Of a stretch of DNA of 64,000 nucleotides, positions 10,745 through 21,639 are shown piece by piece. The translations under genes and the position numbers were made by a program. The DNA comes from Diploptera punctata (Eukaryota; Arthropoda; Insecta; Blattodea; Blaberidae), in the NCBI GenBank assembly GCA_030220185.1, contig JASPKZ010004954.1, positions 186,001 through 250,000 on the forward strand. The letters run 5' to 3'. Every line of letters starts with the position of its first letter. Within the stretch, counting starts at the first letter, position 1. The notes beneath the pieces were generated by a model. The model was given only the letters and a program-made list of their open reading frames with translations, had not been told where the DNA came from and did no database searches.

Positions 10745-10866
10745 ATTCGGCGTATGTCACCCCTACACTGGTAGGATAATCGTCTACCTCTGTGATTAAC
10801 ACATGCAGATGTGAGGTCAGCACCCGGCAAGTAGGCCAAAGGACTTCTAGGTCTATCGCGCCAAGG
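10745..10866 (+). mobile_element. SINE-4 3' fragment
   Basis: Closely matches the tail of the SINE-4 copy at 32.7 kb: tatgtcacccctacactgg, ggataatcgtctacctctgt, gattaacacatg and aggtctatcgcgcca. Confidence 0.8.
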
Positions 10867-10869
10867 AAA

Positions 10870-11620
10870 ATCAAAAGAAAATATTATGTATGAACTCGAT
10901 ATGTTTACAGTAGCCTCATCAAGGGTCTGTACCATCTTGGAGGAGTCTTCAATTAATAATCGCAAGATTAAACAAACAATTATATTAGCGCAAGGAAAAC
11001 GTATATTCTCGATAGCGCCTGGCGTTCATAAAATTATAGGCCAATGTAAACTGTTCTGAAAAAAAAAACATATATGAATACTGTAATGCTGAACAAAGAA
11101 AAATATTCCGTTTCTATTTCAGTTGTCTGTACTCTTTTTAATCTGATATTAAGACAATGATTATTATTGTATATTCCTGGTAAAAGACAATAGAAGATGT
11201 TTTGATTAGCACGATATCGCCAACGCACTTCCTAGAGAGTGTGTAGTTTCTAAATGAGCATGAGTCACACTATATGTTAAGTCAGTCTCCAGTATTATAA
11301 AGTGGGTTATGTCATTCCACTTTTCCCAGAAACAAAATGTGATACAAGGTCTAAATTGATATAAGCCCCATTAGATAAGACGGTTTTTCATTATTTTTAT
11401 TCTCTTTCCTGATTTGTAGGATTTACACCCCCATAGAACTAACAAGTCAATTATTTCAATATGACAGTTGTTTCCAATATTTGACAGTATGTGTTTATGT
11501 GTGTATATATTTATATACATACGGTTGTCTTAGTTTAATTCTTATATACTTATTAGTCAGTTATTTTATTTTATGTGGGCTGTATTCTAATTGTACAGTG
11601 ATCGAAGTTAGAAATATATT
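10870..11620. other. Unclassified AT-rich stretch
   Basis: Only short stop-limited frames; no motif I recognise. Confidence 0.5.
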
Positions 11621-11622
11621 AA

Positions 11623-11800
11623 TCTAATATATAAAAATGCATGTTTGTTTGTTCGTATTTTATGTGCTGCCATAACGCTCCCGGGAATCTCCTGAACATT
11701 TTGCAAAAAAAACATCACAATCGGATGAACGGTATAGCAGCGCATAAAATACGAACAAACAAAGAAACATACAAACAAACATTAATTTATATATACTAAA
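11623..11800. mobile_element. Two Helitron 5' ends head to head
   Basis: The left end begins A|TCTAATATATAAAAATG followed by gtttgtttgttcg; the right end is an inverted copy (complement tttagtatatataaattaat). Both contain the tttgcaaaa/ccgattgtgatg region seen in the Helitrons at 41.1 and 47.5 kb. The whole forms a 178-bp imperfect palindrome without a Helitron 3' hairpin. Confidence 0.65.
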
Positions 11801-11869
11801 TCAGGTTGTCTTATAAGTAATGTCGGTTTGTAATGTAATGTAGTGTATTTGGTAGAATTTTAAGGTATG

Positions 11870-12370
11870 GTTCAGTGGAAGTTTGTTCGAAACGGGCATG
11901 CAGTCAATGCGGCTCTTTATTCTTAACAACTGGAACAAGTTAATCAAATTTTGAGACAGATGTACCCACCGTTAGTTAACCGAAATAAAGTTCTCTTGCC
12001 GAATAATGTGAGACCCCATGCTGCACGAACGACAATAACAAAAATTAAAAATTTGAAGGTTTCGAACTGCTACCACACCAAGAATATAGTCCTGATTTTG
12101 CGTCATCAGATTACCATCTTTTTCGATCCATAATCCGTTTCTTGCTTGAAATTTCGAAAAAAATTAAGCCGTGGAAATGAGTCTGAATGAATTATTCGCA
12201 TGAAACACCAGAAACTAGTCCCGTCACATAAACTATTGTCGTGGGATGATAAACCTCGCTGAAAGACGGCTCAAGACCATATAATCTGATGGTCTCTACT
12301 TCGAAGAATAGTTTACTTTCTTGTCAGAAGATATTCCTAATAAAATGTTTAAAAAAAAACAGGTTTCTTT
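11870..12370 (+). pseudogene. mariner transposase, C-terminal remnant
   Basis: Readable in two frames: YSQQLEQVNQILRQMYPPLVNR then LPNNVRPHAARTT, matching the mariner DNARPHVA block around the second catalytic Asp (here NNVRPH, so the Asp is lost). After a frameshift near 12060 comes FELLPHQEYSPDFASSDYH, matching the PHPPYSPDLAPSDYH block. No TIRs were found; it is a decayed fragment. Confidence 0.8.
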
Positions 12371-12439
12371 TGAATCAGTATCTGTATACTGTGTCTAAAT
12401 AAACAATCTTTATATTCAACAAATACAAGACAATAAGAT

Positions 12440-12800
12440 ATTAGTCATCATCATCATCCATGTAAGTATTAGGCCATGTGACCTGTTACGGTCTCAAAGA
12501 GGAATTTTCCATCCAGAGCTTTTTTGGACGTCCCAGCGATCTTTTGCCTTGGGGTAATAGCGAAGTATGGCTTTTGGAATTCTATGAGACGGCATTCGTT
12601 GAAGATGGGCTTTCCAGTTGTTCTGGTAGTTTTGTATATGGTGAAGAATGGGTTCTACATCCAACTCTTCCATAATTTCCTCATTTCTTTTGTGGTCCCA
12701 CTTTGTATAGCCTGCTGTTCGGCGCATAAATCGCATCTCATTTGCTGTTATTCGGCTTTCATCTCTTCTTCGTATTGTCCATGCTTCACTACCATATCTT
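12440..12800 (-). pseudogene. LINE-C (RTE-like) C-terminal fragment
   Basis: The minus strand reads MRFMRRTAGYTKWDHKRN, then ILHHIQNYQNNWKAHLQRM and RIPKAILRYYPKAKDRW. This is closely parallel to the C-terminus of LINE-C at 20.6-21.1 kb (MRRTAGYTKWDRKKN ... RIPKAIMNYCPNGKRS). No polymerase domain is left. Confidence 0.85.
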
Positions 12801-12814
12801 ATAAATAATAATTA

Positions 12815-13355
12815 TTAATGTTTAAAATTGGTACCTAGTAAGTCAGTCGGCCTCAACTAAATTATTAAACTACATCAAGTAGTTCCAATATGGAGGCCTT
12901 TCAAAAACAATGTTTCATCTTCTGCATTTTAACTGGTACTGATATTGTTCTGTAAGTTGTACAGCGGGTTTAGATCTGCGGGTGTGTTCTCATTGAGTAG
13001 GTCTGAATTCTTTGCTTCTTTTAGAATTTCTATATCTTCAAGGATGCTAATCTTGTTATTGTTGTTATACTATCTGTGTAGTATTGACATAGTATTATCG
13101 ATTTTGTCGAACTGATGACCCGTTTCTAGTGTGTTTGGCAAAAACTGATTTTTCTTCGTTATTAATCAATTTTTTTTTAATGTTCAGAGTATCTTGTGTT
13201 GACATTTCTTGTTGTTTACCTTGTTGTATAACTTGTCGCAATTATTGTACTTTAATTTATATACGCCTTTATTGTCTATTTATTTGTTACTTCTGTTTTG
13301 TTGGATATGGTGCATGTCTTGGAATGATCGAAGGCAGCCAGAAAGAAATTTAAAC
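12815..13355 (-). pseudogene. Penelope-like element: GIY-YIG endonuclease end and 3' flank
   Basis: The minus strand contains GVYKLKYNNCDKLY (GIY-type motif), then, after a frame change, FLPNTLETGHQFDKIDN and KISILEDIEILKEAKN followed by LLNENTPADLNPLYNL. This order (GIY motif, HxLxxxH-like block, LExxEIxK, LLN...NPL) is the C-terminal GIY-YIG region of Penelope-like retroelements. Downstream on the same strand lie a hammerhead-like core and the agttgaggccgactgactta motif. The RT is missing and stops are present. Confidence 0.75.
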
Positions 13356-13506
13356 ACATCTTAGGCAGGTAAGCGGTAGAATATTTCCTTGGAATTGCAG
13401 TTATCGTCGGAGACAGTTTAGGACAAAAAAAAAAAGGACCCAAGTTGCACATTTAAATCCTCTATCCCCCAGGAAACAAATCCGGGCATTCAAAATAAAA
13501 AAATAA

Positions 13507-13858
13507 GTTTATTGAACAGACAGGTGAATGGAGAAGACTACATAACAATGAACTACATGGTCTTTATAGGAAGCCAGATATAATAAGAAAAATTAAGTCT
13601 TGTAGATTGCGTTGGGCAGGACATGTTGCGCGTATGGGGAATGAAAGACGTGCATGGAAGCTTCTTGTAGGAAAGCCAGAGGGAAAACGCCAAGTTGGTA
13701 GACCAATAATGAGGTGGGAGAACAACATTAGCTATGATTTGAGGGAGGTAAATTATACAGGGAATGATTGGAAGGCATTAGCTCAGGATAGTGATGTATG
13801 GAGAGCTTATTTTCGCGCGGCCATGAACCTACGGATTCGAAAGTTCCAGTGAGTAAGT
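13507..13858 (+). pseudogene. RTE-like LINE-B 3' end, copy B1
   Basis: It encodes the C-terminus MRWAGHVARMGNERRAWKLL ... GRPIMRWENNISYDLREV ... WRAYFRAAMNLRIR and ends in the gtgagtaagtaagta tail typical of the family. About a dozen further copies lie in the window. It is 5'-truncated. Confidence 0.88.
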
Positions 13859-13864
13859 AAGTAT

Positions 13865-14290
13865 ACCAATCACCAACGGCAAAGGACAATCTATAATACC
13901 AAATTATGGGTCTTGGTGATCTCCGAATAGAGCGTCAAAATTCAGTTTGTCACATTTCTTGTAATAGATTTAAATGCTATCGCGACTTTAGAGACATGGT
14001 GTACATTCTCAACAAACAAAAATAAATTTAAACCTTTGTATAGAATTCTGCTGCTTTCCAATAAGAGCTAGATTTAACCAGTCGTAATGGGTGATATCGA
14101 CGCTCTCAATGCAGCATTGAAAAACAATACAAAATAAAAACATCTCTTTTATCCAAGTGAATATCATCAAAGTAAAATTAAGAGGAAACTGTACACATCA
14201 AATAACATGCAAATATATACTATATTACTTCGCTTTTAAAATATTCCACTCGGCAGCCATTTTATATATGATTGTGAACAGAAGTATAAA
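13865..14290. other. Spacer, nothing recognised
   Basis: AT-rich, no supported feature. Confidence 0.5.
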
Positions 14291-14295
14291 ACTAA

Positions 14296-15735
14296 CCAAC
14301 TAACTCACTGGCACAATCGAACCCGTAGGTTCATTGCCACGCGGACATACATCCCTATCCTCAGCTAATGTTTTCTAATCATTAACTGTATAACCTACTT
14401 CCCCAAATCATGGTTAATGTTATTCTCCCACAATATTCTTGGTCTACCAACTGGGCGTTTTTCTTCTGGTTTTCCTGCAAGAAGCTTCTATGCACGTCTT
14501 TCATTCCCTATTCGTGCCATATGTCCTGCTCATCGCAGTCTACGAGACTTAACTGTTCTTATTATATCTGGCTTCGTATAAAGACCATGTAGTTCACTGT
14601 TATGTAAGTATTCTCAATTCACCTGTCTGTTCATCTCTCTTAGGTCCAAAAATGTTCCTAAGAACTTTATTCTCAAATACTCATAATATCCTTTCCTCCT
14701 TTAAAGTAAGAGTTCATGTTTTGCATCCATATAATATAACTGGTAGAATAACAGGTTTATATATTCTCAGTTTACAATTTTTGAAAGGAGTTAGGAATAC
14801 AAGATTTTCTGTAATGCATAATAGCATGCATTTTCAGAATTGAGCTATATTCAATTTCTTTGTGCATCTCATTCCTATTTGTGATTATTGTTCCTAGGTA
14901 TTTGAATTCAGCCACTTCTTCAAAATTTCCCTCATTTGTCAACAGCTGTCCATTTCCATTATATAATATATTTCTGTGTGTGACCCTATATTTAGTTTTA
15001 TTGATATATTCTTCCAGTCCCAATTTCTTACTGTTACTCAGTAGTGTGTGCATGTTGGCCCTTAGTATCTTCTCGCTATAGCCCAATAGTACTACATCAT
15101 CAGCATAAACTATCAGCTTATTAATACCATTGAGTTGTAGGCCTTCTTCATCCTCTAAAGATTTGATGGCATGCTCTAGTACAATATTGAACAGCAGAGG
15201 AGATAGTGCATCTCCTTGCTTCAACCCATTGTGAATTTCAAAAGTATCCGAAAAATGTTTGTCTACACGCACCCTACTCTTGTGCCGTTTATACACATCC
15301 GTATAAGTCTAACGTTTTAGTAATTCCAAATTTCAGCAGGATAATATATAACTTCACCCTCTTAATTATATCGTATGATTTTTTGAAGTCTACAAATAGT
15401 TGATGTACGGTACCATTACATTCCCATTTCTTTTCAAAAATCTGTCTTATACTAAAGATGTGATATGTTGTAGACCTGTTTCTTCTAAATCCACGTTAAT
15501 TGACTCCTAGAATGTCATCAATATAAGGAGTAAATCTGCTTACTAATATAGTTGTTAGAATTTTGTACGAAACTGAAAGTAATGAGATGCCCCTGTAGTT
15601 GTTGCAATCAGATTTATCTACTTTCGTATAGATTGGTACGATAATCAATTCTTTCCATTCATCTAGAAGAGCTTCTTTTTCCCAAAGAGAGAAGTATAAG
15701 TATAGCAAATTCAGGTTTTGAAATAATAGGCCAAT
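14296..15735 (-). pseudogene. RTE-like LINE-B, copy B2 (RT plus C-terminus)
   Basis: The longest LINE-B copy. On the minus strand: DEWKELIIVPIYTKVDKSDC and NNYRGISLLSVSYKIL (15708-15496), then ETGLKQGDALSPLLFNIVLEH-type sequence as NGLKQGDALSPLLFN, KLIVYADDVVLLGYSE (intact YADD), and FKYLGTIITNRNEMHKEIE (15296-14772). The rest to 14296 is the C-terminal region in broken frames ending in the actaactcactggcac 3' terminus. Frameshifts near 15300 and 14770 make it a pseudogene. It is the reference for recognising insertions in the other copies. Confidence 0.88.
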
Positions 15736-15759
15736 ATATTTTTTTATCTCTAATACCTA

Positions 15760-16222
15760 AAATCACTCAGTGACACTATTGAATAGAGGTTTATGCCACG
15801 CTGACATAAACGCTCCATTTATCGCTATTCTGAGCTGATATTTTCCAATTATCTTGTGTAAATCCACCTCTCTCAAATGATGGTTAATGTTATTCTCCCG
15901 CCCTGTTCTTGGTCTAGCTACTGGGCGCTTTCCTTCTGGTTTTCCTACAATTTCACCGATATTCTTTTTCATTTACCTTTTCAGTTTCTCTTTGGCCAAT
16001 AAATGTTCCTAAGAATTTTATTCTCAAATATTCGTAATATTTTTTCCTCAATTAAATTCAGAATCCATGTTTCGCATCCTATTTAATAACTGGATGTATA
16101 TAAGTTTTATATATTTCAGTTTTTTTAATAAGTTGGATTGACAACCATCCCTGTAATGTGTAATAGAATTCTTTACCAAAATTCAGTCTATGATTAATTT
16201 CTGTGTCCACTTTATTCTGTTT
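15760..16222 (-). pseudogene. RTE-like LINE-B, copy B3, first segment
   Basis: Minus-strand C-terminus GEIVGKPEGKRPVARPRTGRE and NNINHHLREVDLHKIIGK. Its continuation appears at 16639-16690 and again at 17453-17650, so two later insertions split this copy. It lies directly beside B2 on the same strand. Confidence 0.85.
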
Positions 16223-16638
16223 CAATGTTTTTTTATTTTATTTTATTTTTTCCAAATGCCCCAGGTTTGTCTTTCGACATTCCTGGTTTCTCTCCTGGTA
16301 TGGCGTACTTGTAACCGACGTCTAAGGTTGGGGCGCCTGGAAGGCGGGGTTACGTTACCCCGATGATTTGATGGGTGATGCTGATGATAATGGTGCGCCA
16401 GGAGAGTCACTAATCCTAAGCTTAACCTAAGATGAATATGAATGATGATGATTGCGATGGCCATATGATTTCGGGGACCGTTTGGGCCTTAAAGTTTTTC
16501 TGACATTTGTCTTCCAGGCGAGGAAAAACCCCGATAAAAACCTCACCCAGAACTGTCCCGACCGGGTATCGAACCCGGGTCCGCTGCGTGACAAGGCAGC
16601 ACGATACCCCGAGACCACAGCGGTGGACTGTTTTTTAT
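16223..16638 (-). mobile_element. SINE-2 with alternative 3' module, inserted in LINE-B B3
   Basis: On the minus strand: tRNA-like head gtccaccgctgtggtctcgg with B box gggttcgatacccgg, then the standard SINE-2 body. The tail then departs from other SINE-2 copies and runs through a module (ggcgccccaaccttagacgt ... gacaaacctggggcatttgg) to an A-rich end. The flanks carry an approximate duplication tgttttttattt. The same tail module stands alone at 53235-53352. Confidence 0.85.
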
Positions 16639-16690
16639 TTAGGTATTTGAATTCCCCCACTTATTAAACAATGTTCCTCGTTTATCATAA
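16639..16690 (-). pseudogene. LINE-B copy B3, middle segment
   Basis: Short stretch (aggtatttgaattc... to cctcgtttatc) aligned to 14895-14940 of copy B2, between the SINE and the unclassified repeat. Confidence 0.75.
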
Positions 16691-16691
16691 G

Positions 16692-17452
16692 TAATCCCAC
16701 GAGTGACTTCCAAATTATCGATACAATCACGACTCACGAAGTGAGGAGTGAATTTATCTAGAGAATTTGGAAATCAAGAGTGGCATTTGTTAGGACTATT
16801 TAACGAATACAATTAAGTTGTTTACTCACAAATTATTATTTAACTATGGTTATTTTTAAACATTTATATATTTAATCTAAACGGCGATGTTTGAAAACAA
16901 ATGTGAAACGATTGCTATGCTTCATTTGCTTCTTTTGTTCATCATTGCAACCAGATAATATTATTTATTGCTAAAGCATCGCAATGTTATAAGAATGCAC
17001 CCTAGTGGAGAAATTTATAACCAACGTTATAGGTATTAATTAATTTCCGATGTCCTATTATAAATATTTCAATTACTTTTTTCTGGAACGTCATTTCCTG
17101 GAAAATAATTCGTTTAAGAAAGTGCAAACAGTGGTTTCTTTTTTCTTTTTTTCTTTTGTGATATAATCAATTGTTACAAATGTTTTTATATTATCTCTCG
17201 CATACACTTTGTATTGACATTCATGCTCCATATATACAATCTGGTAGCAGTATATTTCTTAGAGAGTCAGCCACTACAAAATAATGCTATGACCTATTCA
17301 GAATGTTAAAAAGGAGGTGCTTTCTTTACTACGATAAATTTTAGTTGGTAAATTCTAGGCGAAACACGACTGTGATTGGTTGTAAATAAAAAATCATTGA
17401 AATGTGATTGGTCATTGACTCCCACTTGGGGCATGAGTTAAATAGTCATTAA
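16692..17452. mobile_element. Unclassified interspersed repeat U1, copy 1
   Basis: Collinear over its whole length with 45860-46475. Shared blocks are aaatcaagagtggcattt, ggactatttaacgaata, aacggcgatgtttgaaaac, cactacaaaataatgct and gactcccacttggggcat. It interrupts LINE-B copy B3, so it is mobile. No coding capacity and no clear TIR. Confidence 0.7.
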
Positions 17453-17650
17453 CATTCCATTTTCGTTGTATAATGTAATCCTATGTGTGACCATTTATTT
17501 AGTTTTATTGATATTTACTTCTAGCTGCAATTACTTTGTGTTGCTCAACAGAATATATGAATTGGCCTGAAGTATCTTTTCACTGTTGCCTAAATAAATC
17601 TATTCTATTCTATTCTAATAATACTACATCAGCAGCATATAAATTTGTCG
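17453..17650 (-). pseudogene. LINE-B copy B3, last segment
   Basis: Aligns with 31855-31990 and 14960-15110 (tgtgtgaccatttatttagt, ttgatatttacttc). It is interrupted by a 26-bp tail-only insertion at 17591. Confidence 0.75.
17591..17616. mobile_element. Tail-only insertion of a CR1/L2-like LINE
   Basis: The 26 bases taaataaatctattctattc plus tattct interrupt LINE-B B3, whose sequence resumes directly after (aataatactacatcagcagc). They match the 3' end and microsatellite of LINE-D (40785-40812), so this is a probable extreme 5' truncation. Confidence 0.55.
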
Positions 17651-17654
17651 CAGA

Positions 17655-17880
17655 ATATCTTTATAAAGATTTAATCAGTTTGCTTATCCAAACACTGATG
17701 CTTCCACCACCACATTTTATTGTAGATTGGATACTTTATACAAGTTAAACTCTTCATTTTCTCCATTTTTCGATATATTTAACTTATTTACATCTGAAAA
17801 TATAATTTTATCCAATCCTTTGTTACAAACTCTTTGACAATGTATTTTCTTCTGTATATTAACTTTGCTTAAATTATACT
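17655..17880. other. AT-rich spacer
   Basis: Nothing supported. Confidence 0.5.
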
Positions 17881-17885
17881 GTTAA

Positions 17886-18190
17886 ATTAAAAGGTAAAGT
17901 GATCCCACTATAGGCTCTAGGAGGCCCTTGGGGTAGTATGAGGTTAAGGCTCCAACTTTTTCTAGAAAATCCGGCTCTTGATGTCAGCCGGGTTGTAAGC
18001 CCTGAGTGAGGGTCGCCTTTACCCCCAGAACAAGCATCTGTTACTCGTTTCCGTTAGAGGCTGAGTCAACCCCAGGGTCATGTTGCCACCAGAAGATTTG
18101 GGTCTGTTTAATAATCCTGACCCCACCGGGACTCAAACCCTGGACTTCCGGTTTGTTGCTTATTACCTTAACCATCAAAGTTGCTGAATT
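17886..18190 (-). mobile_element. SINE-5 copy
   Basis: Complement of the SINE-5 order: tail actataggctctaggaggcc, body agaggctgagtcaacccc, and B box complement gggactcaaaccctgg near the right end. It is full length or nearly so. Confidence 0.8.
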
Positions 18191-18199
18191 AAAACTCTA

Positions 18200-18775
18200 G
18201 GAATCATAATTAGAAAGAGGAATGAGCTGCACAAATAAATTAAACATAGGCTCAATTCTGGGAATACATTTTATTATGCATTAAAGAGACTATTATCGTC
18301 CCAACTTCTCTCAAAAAACATTAAACTGAAAATATATAAAACTATTATTCTCCCAACATTAAACATGGACTCATTTTAGGGAGGGGAAATGATTACGAGT
18401 ATTTGAGTATGAAGTTCTTAGGAACGTTTTTGCACCTAAGAGAAATAGACAGGCGAATGGAGAAGACTAAATAACAGTGGGCCACATGATCTTTATGGGA
18501 AACCAGATATAATAAAAACAATTAGATCTTGTAGAATGCGATGGTCAGGACACGTGGCACGAATGAATGAAAGAGAAGAATAGAAACTCGTTGTAGGGAA
18601 ATTAGAGGGAAGACGCCTAGTAGGTAGGCCATGAAGATGGGAAAATAACAATAATCGTAATTTGAGAGAAGCAGATTATGCAAGAGATGATTGGAAAACG
18701 TTAGCTCAGGATACGGATGTATGGAAAATTTATGTCCGCGCGGCTATAATCCTACGAGTTCTAAAGTGTTATTTG
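18200..18775 (+). pseudogene. LINE-B copy B4
   Basis: Plus-strand 3' portion (aggctcaattctgggaatac ... attaaactgaaaatatat ... caggcgaatggagaagacta ... cgcgcggctataatcctacg) with many stops. Collinear with B12 and B2. Confidence 0.85.
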
Positions 18776-18910
18776 GTTAGATAGTTAAGTCTTTCTTCTT
18801 GCCTCTCATGGATGGTATTCATTTTTTTATAGTTTACTTTGGTAATTAAATAGTGACAGACATGCAATAACAATGGAATAAGATACATTGATTTCCTCAC
18901 CTACAACAAA

Positions 18911-21090
18911 TTGAATGTCATGAATACATTTTTCTATCACAAAGATAGTCATAAATTCACATGGGAGGCCAGAGGTTTGAAATCATTGATTGACTATGCA
19001 ATTTGCAATAAAAATTTAGCTAACCTTGTACTAGACATAAGAGTTTACAGAGGCCCTGAAATTGAAACTGACCATTATCTATTAGTTTGCCCAGTAACAT
19101 TAAAACTTCGTTGGTATAAAAAGAACCAAAAAATAAACCGGAAGGAAGAATTCTCATTTAAAGTTAATTTACTTCAAGATACTAACATAAAATGGCTTTA
19201 TCAAAGATTAGATAATATACTAGAAACAACACCTTTAGGCACTGATATAGAAGAAGAATGGAAACATATAAAAACAATTTTAAAACAAGCAGCTAATGAA
19301 AGTCTTGGCAAAAAACGAAAATGGCAACGAGCTAAAGGCCTAAGAAACTTTGATGATGATATTAAATTTATTAGTACATAAAAAGATGAAGATAAAATAT
19401 AATACCACAGAAAAAGAGCCATTGCCAAACGTGAAGTCCGCAAGCACCACAGGAAAAGTTGAGAACAATTTGTATCCTCCTTAGAGAATGATGTAACAAG
19501 GTCCGAACCATCAATATATAAAACTTTGAAAAATTTAAATAGTGAAAACAAAGATATTGCTAGAATAAATATAATTCCTCATGATAAATGGGTTAATTAT
19601 TATCAAAATTTATGGACAAACAACTGTCCCTCTTTACAGATACAAGAGCCAGATAATTTACAAAGAGATTTATTTCCTTAGAAGAACTACAAATAGCTTT
19701 ATAAAATATAAAGAGTAACAAAGCACCTGGTGAAGATGAAATACCCACTGATCTATTTAAACATTCCAGTCAACTATTTCTCAAAAGATATTTAAACTTC
19801 TTGAATATCATAAGGCAAGGAGAAAATCCACCTCAAGATTGGTCAAAATCATTAGTAATTCCAATATTTAAAAAAGGATATAAGACCAATTGTGATATTT
19901 ACAGAGGGATCAGGTTATTAAACTCTGGTTACAAAATTTATTCCACTATTATTAAGAATAAATTATATAAATATTATGAAGATATACTTGGAGAAGAACA
20001 AAATGGCTTCCGGAAGGGTAGATCATGCTCTGATGGATATTTCACAATGCAAATTTTCATGGAGAAACATCGTGAATATAATATAGAAACACACTTGGCA
20101 TTTATTTTCTTTAGCCTTTGGTAAAGTGAACGGAAGTCTGTTATTTGAAATTTTGATGAAAGATCATATCCCAAAGCAGATCATATATAATATTTATAAC
20201 ATTTATAAGTCAACTCTCATTGCAATAAAAATAAAAGAAAAAAATAACCCAGTGGAAAGAAATAAACTCAGGAGTCAGACAAGGTTGTGGCCTCTCCCCT
20301 CTACTTTTTAATATATATATGAATGCCATTGTAAAATACTTTAGAGAAACAAAACATGGAAGTATCGCTATCAATAGAAATTTCAAATTAGATATAATAA
20401 TGTTTGCAGATGATCCTGTTTTACTAGCAACATCTGAAGATGATTTACAATGGTCAGTACATAATTTAAATTTGATAGCCCAGAAATATTCAATGGAAAT
20501 ATGTACCAATAAAACTAAAATAATGATGGCCTTTTGTGGAAAATCCCCAATACCAAGCAAAATTTGTTTAAATAACAAAATTTTAGAGAGAGTTAATGAG
20601 TTTACTTATTTAGGATATAAAAACTCTGTCTTGTTGAAAATTTGGATTTACCAGAGAAAATTGTGAAATTCAACAAATCAGTGGGAATCATTAATAGAGT
20701 TTTAAAACCTTCATTAGTGCAAAAATCAACTCGTACTCGTCTTTATCAAATAATGGCTCGACCAGTCCTATGTTATGGGAGTGAAGCGTGGACTATAAGC
20801 ACGAGAGATGAAAGCAGACTAACAGCTTGTGAGATGAAATCTATGCGCCGAACTGCTGGCTACACCAAATGGGATCGAAAGAAAAATGTAAAAATCCTTC
20901 AAGAAGTTAATGTGTCACCAATACTGGACTACATCTCCAGATATCAGCTAAACTGGAAGGAACATGTCTCAAGAATGGCTACATCCAGGATCCCCAAGGC
21001 AATAATGAACTACTGTCCAAATGGGAAACGGTCACTTGGTCGACCTATGAAAAGATGGCATGAAAACCGCTTTCTCAGGCCGTAACAGTT
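18911..21090 (+). pseudogene. LINE-C: RTE-like retrotransposon, endonuclease C-term to C-terminus
   Basis: It can be read in at least six pieces. 18911-19381: end of the AP-like endonuclease, LIDYAICNKNLANLVLDIRV ... EIETDHYLLVCPV. 19700-20124: RT start, SKSLVIPIFKKGYKTNC, YRGIRLLNSGYKIY, QNGFRKGRSCSD. 20126-20311: KQIIYNIYNIYKS. 20319-20666: LDIIMFADDPVLLATSED (YADD as FADD) and EFTYLGYK. 20642-21085: ARPVLCYGSEAWTIS and the C-terminal RRTAGYTKWD domain. Multiple frameshifts; inactive. No ORF1 or first half of the endonuclease is visible. Confidence 0.88.
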
Positions 21091-21324
21091 CTTCTAGGAC
21101 TAATACCTGGCATGATGAATTAAATAATGAAATCAGAAAATAATAATGGCAGCTATTTATTAATTTGATATATAAATTAAATCAACGTGAATGGTCCTTC
21201 ATTACTTTATAGACCTAAGAAATAAATAGTGATTCAATAAGAACATATTCCACTGCTTTCATAAATCGAGCAATAATCTGAATCTAAACTACTCTGAAAA
21301 TTAATTAAATATAATACTAAATTA

Positions 21325-21630
21325 TAAGGGGTGGCTCCGTGGCGCAAGCTGTTAGACGCTCACCTCTCAACGCTGGGGTCCTGAGATTGAGTCTCGTTCC
21401 CTCCGTGTGGGTTTCGTGGTGGGCAGATTTTTCTCGGCGGTTTTCTCCCGTTTTCCCCTGCCACAATTCATACCACAATTTCTCCATATTAATTTCGTTT
21501 CATTTCGTTCTTCTTCCCACGTGATGGTGCGGCCGGCAACCTTGTCATTCACTGACCTCTATATAGGAGGCTTCATCTCATCTCGTTACTCGACTCGATC
21601 CCGAGTCGGATACGAATTGAGCATATTATA
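21325..21630 (+). mobile_element. SINE-3 copy
   Basis: The tRNA-like head ggggtggctccgtggcgcaa (A box tggcgcaagctgttagacg) is followed by a degenerate B box gagattgagtctcgt, a C/T-rich body and the tail tatataggaggcttcatctc ... ctcgatcccgagtcgg. The same family lies complemented at 26.1 kb and 50.9 kb. Confidence 0.85.
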
Positions 21631-21639
21631 TTGTAACAG

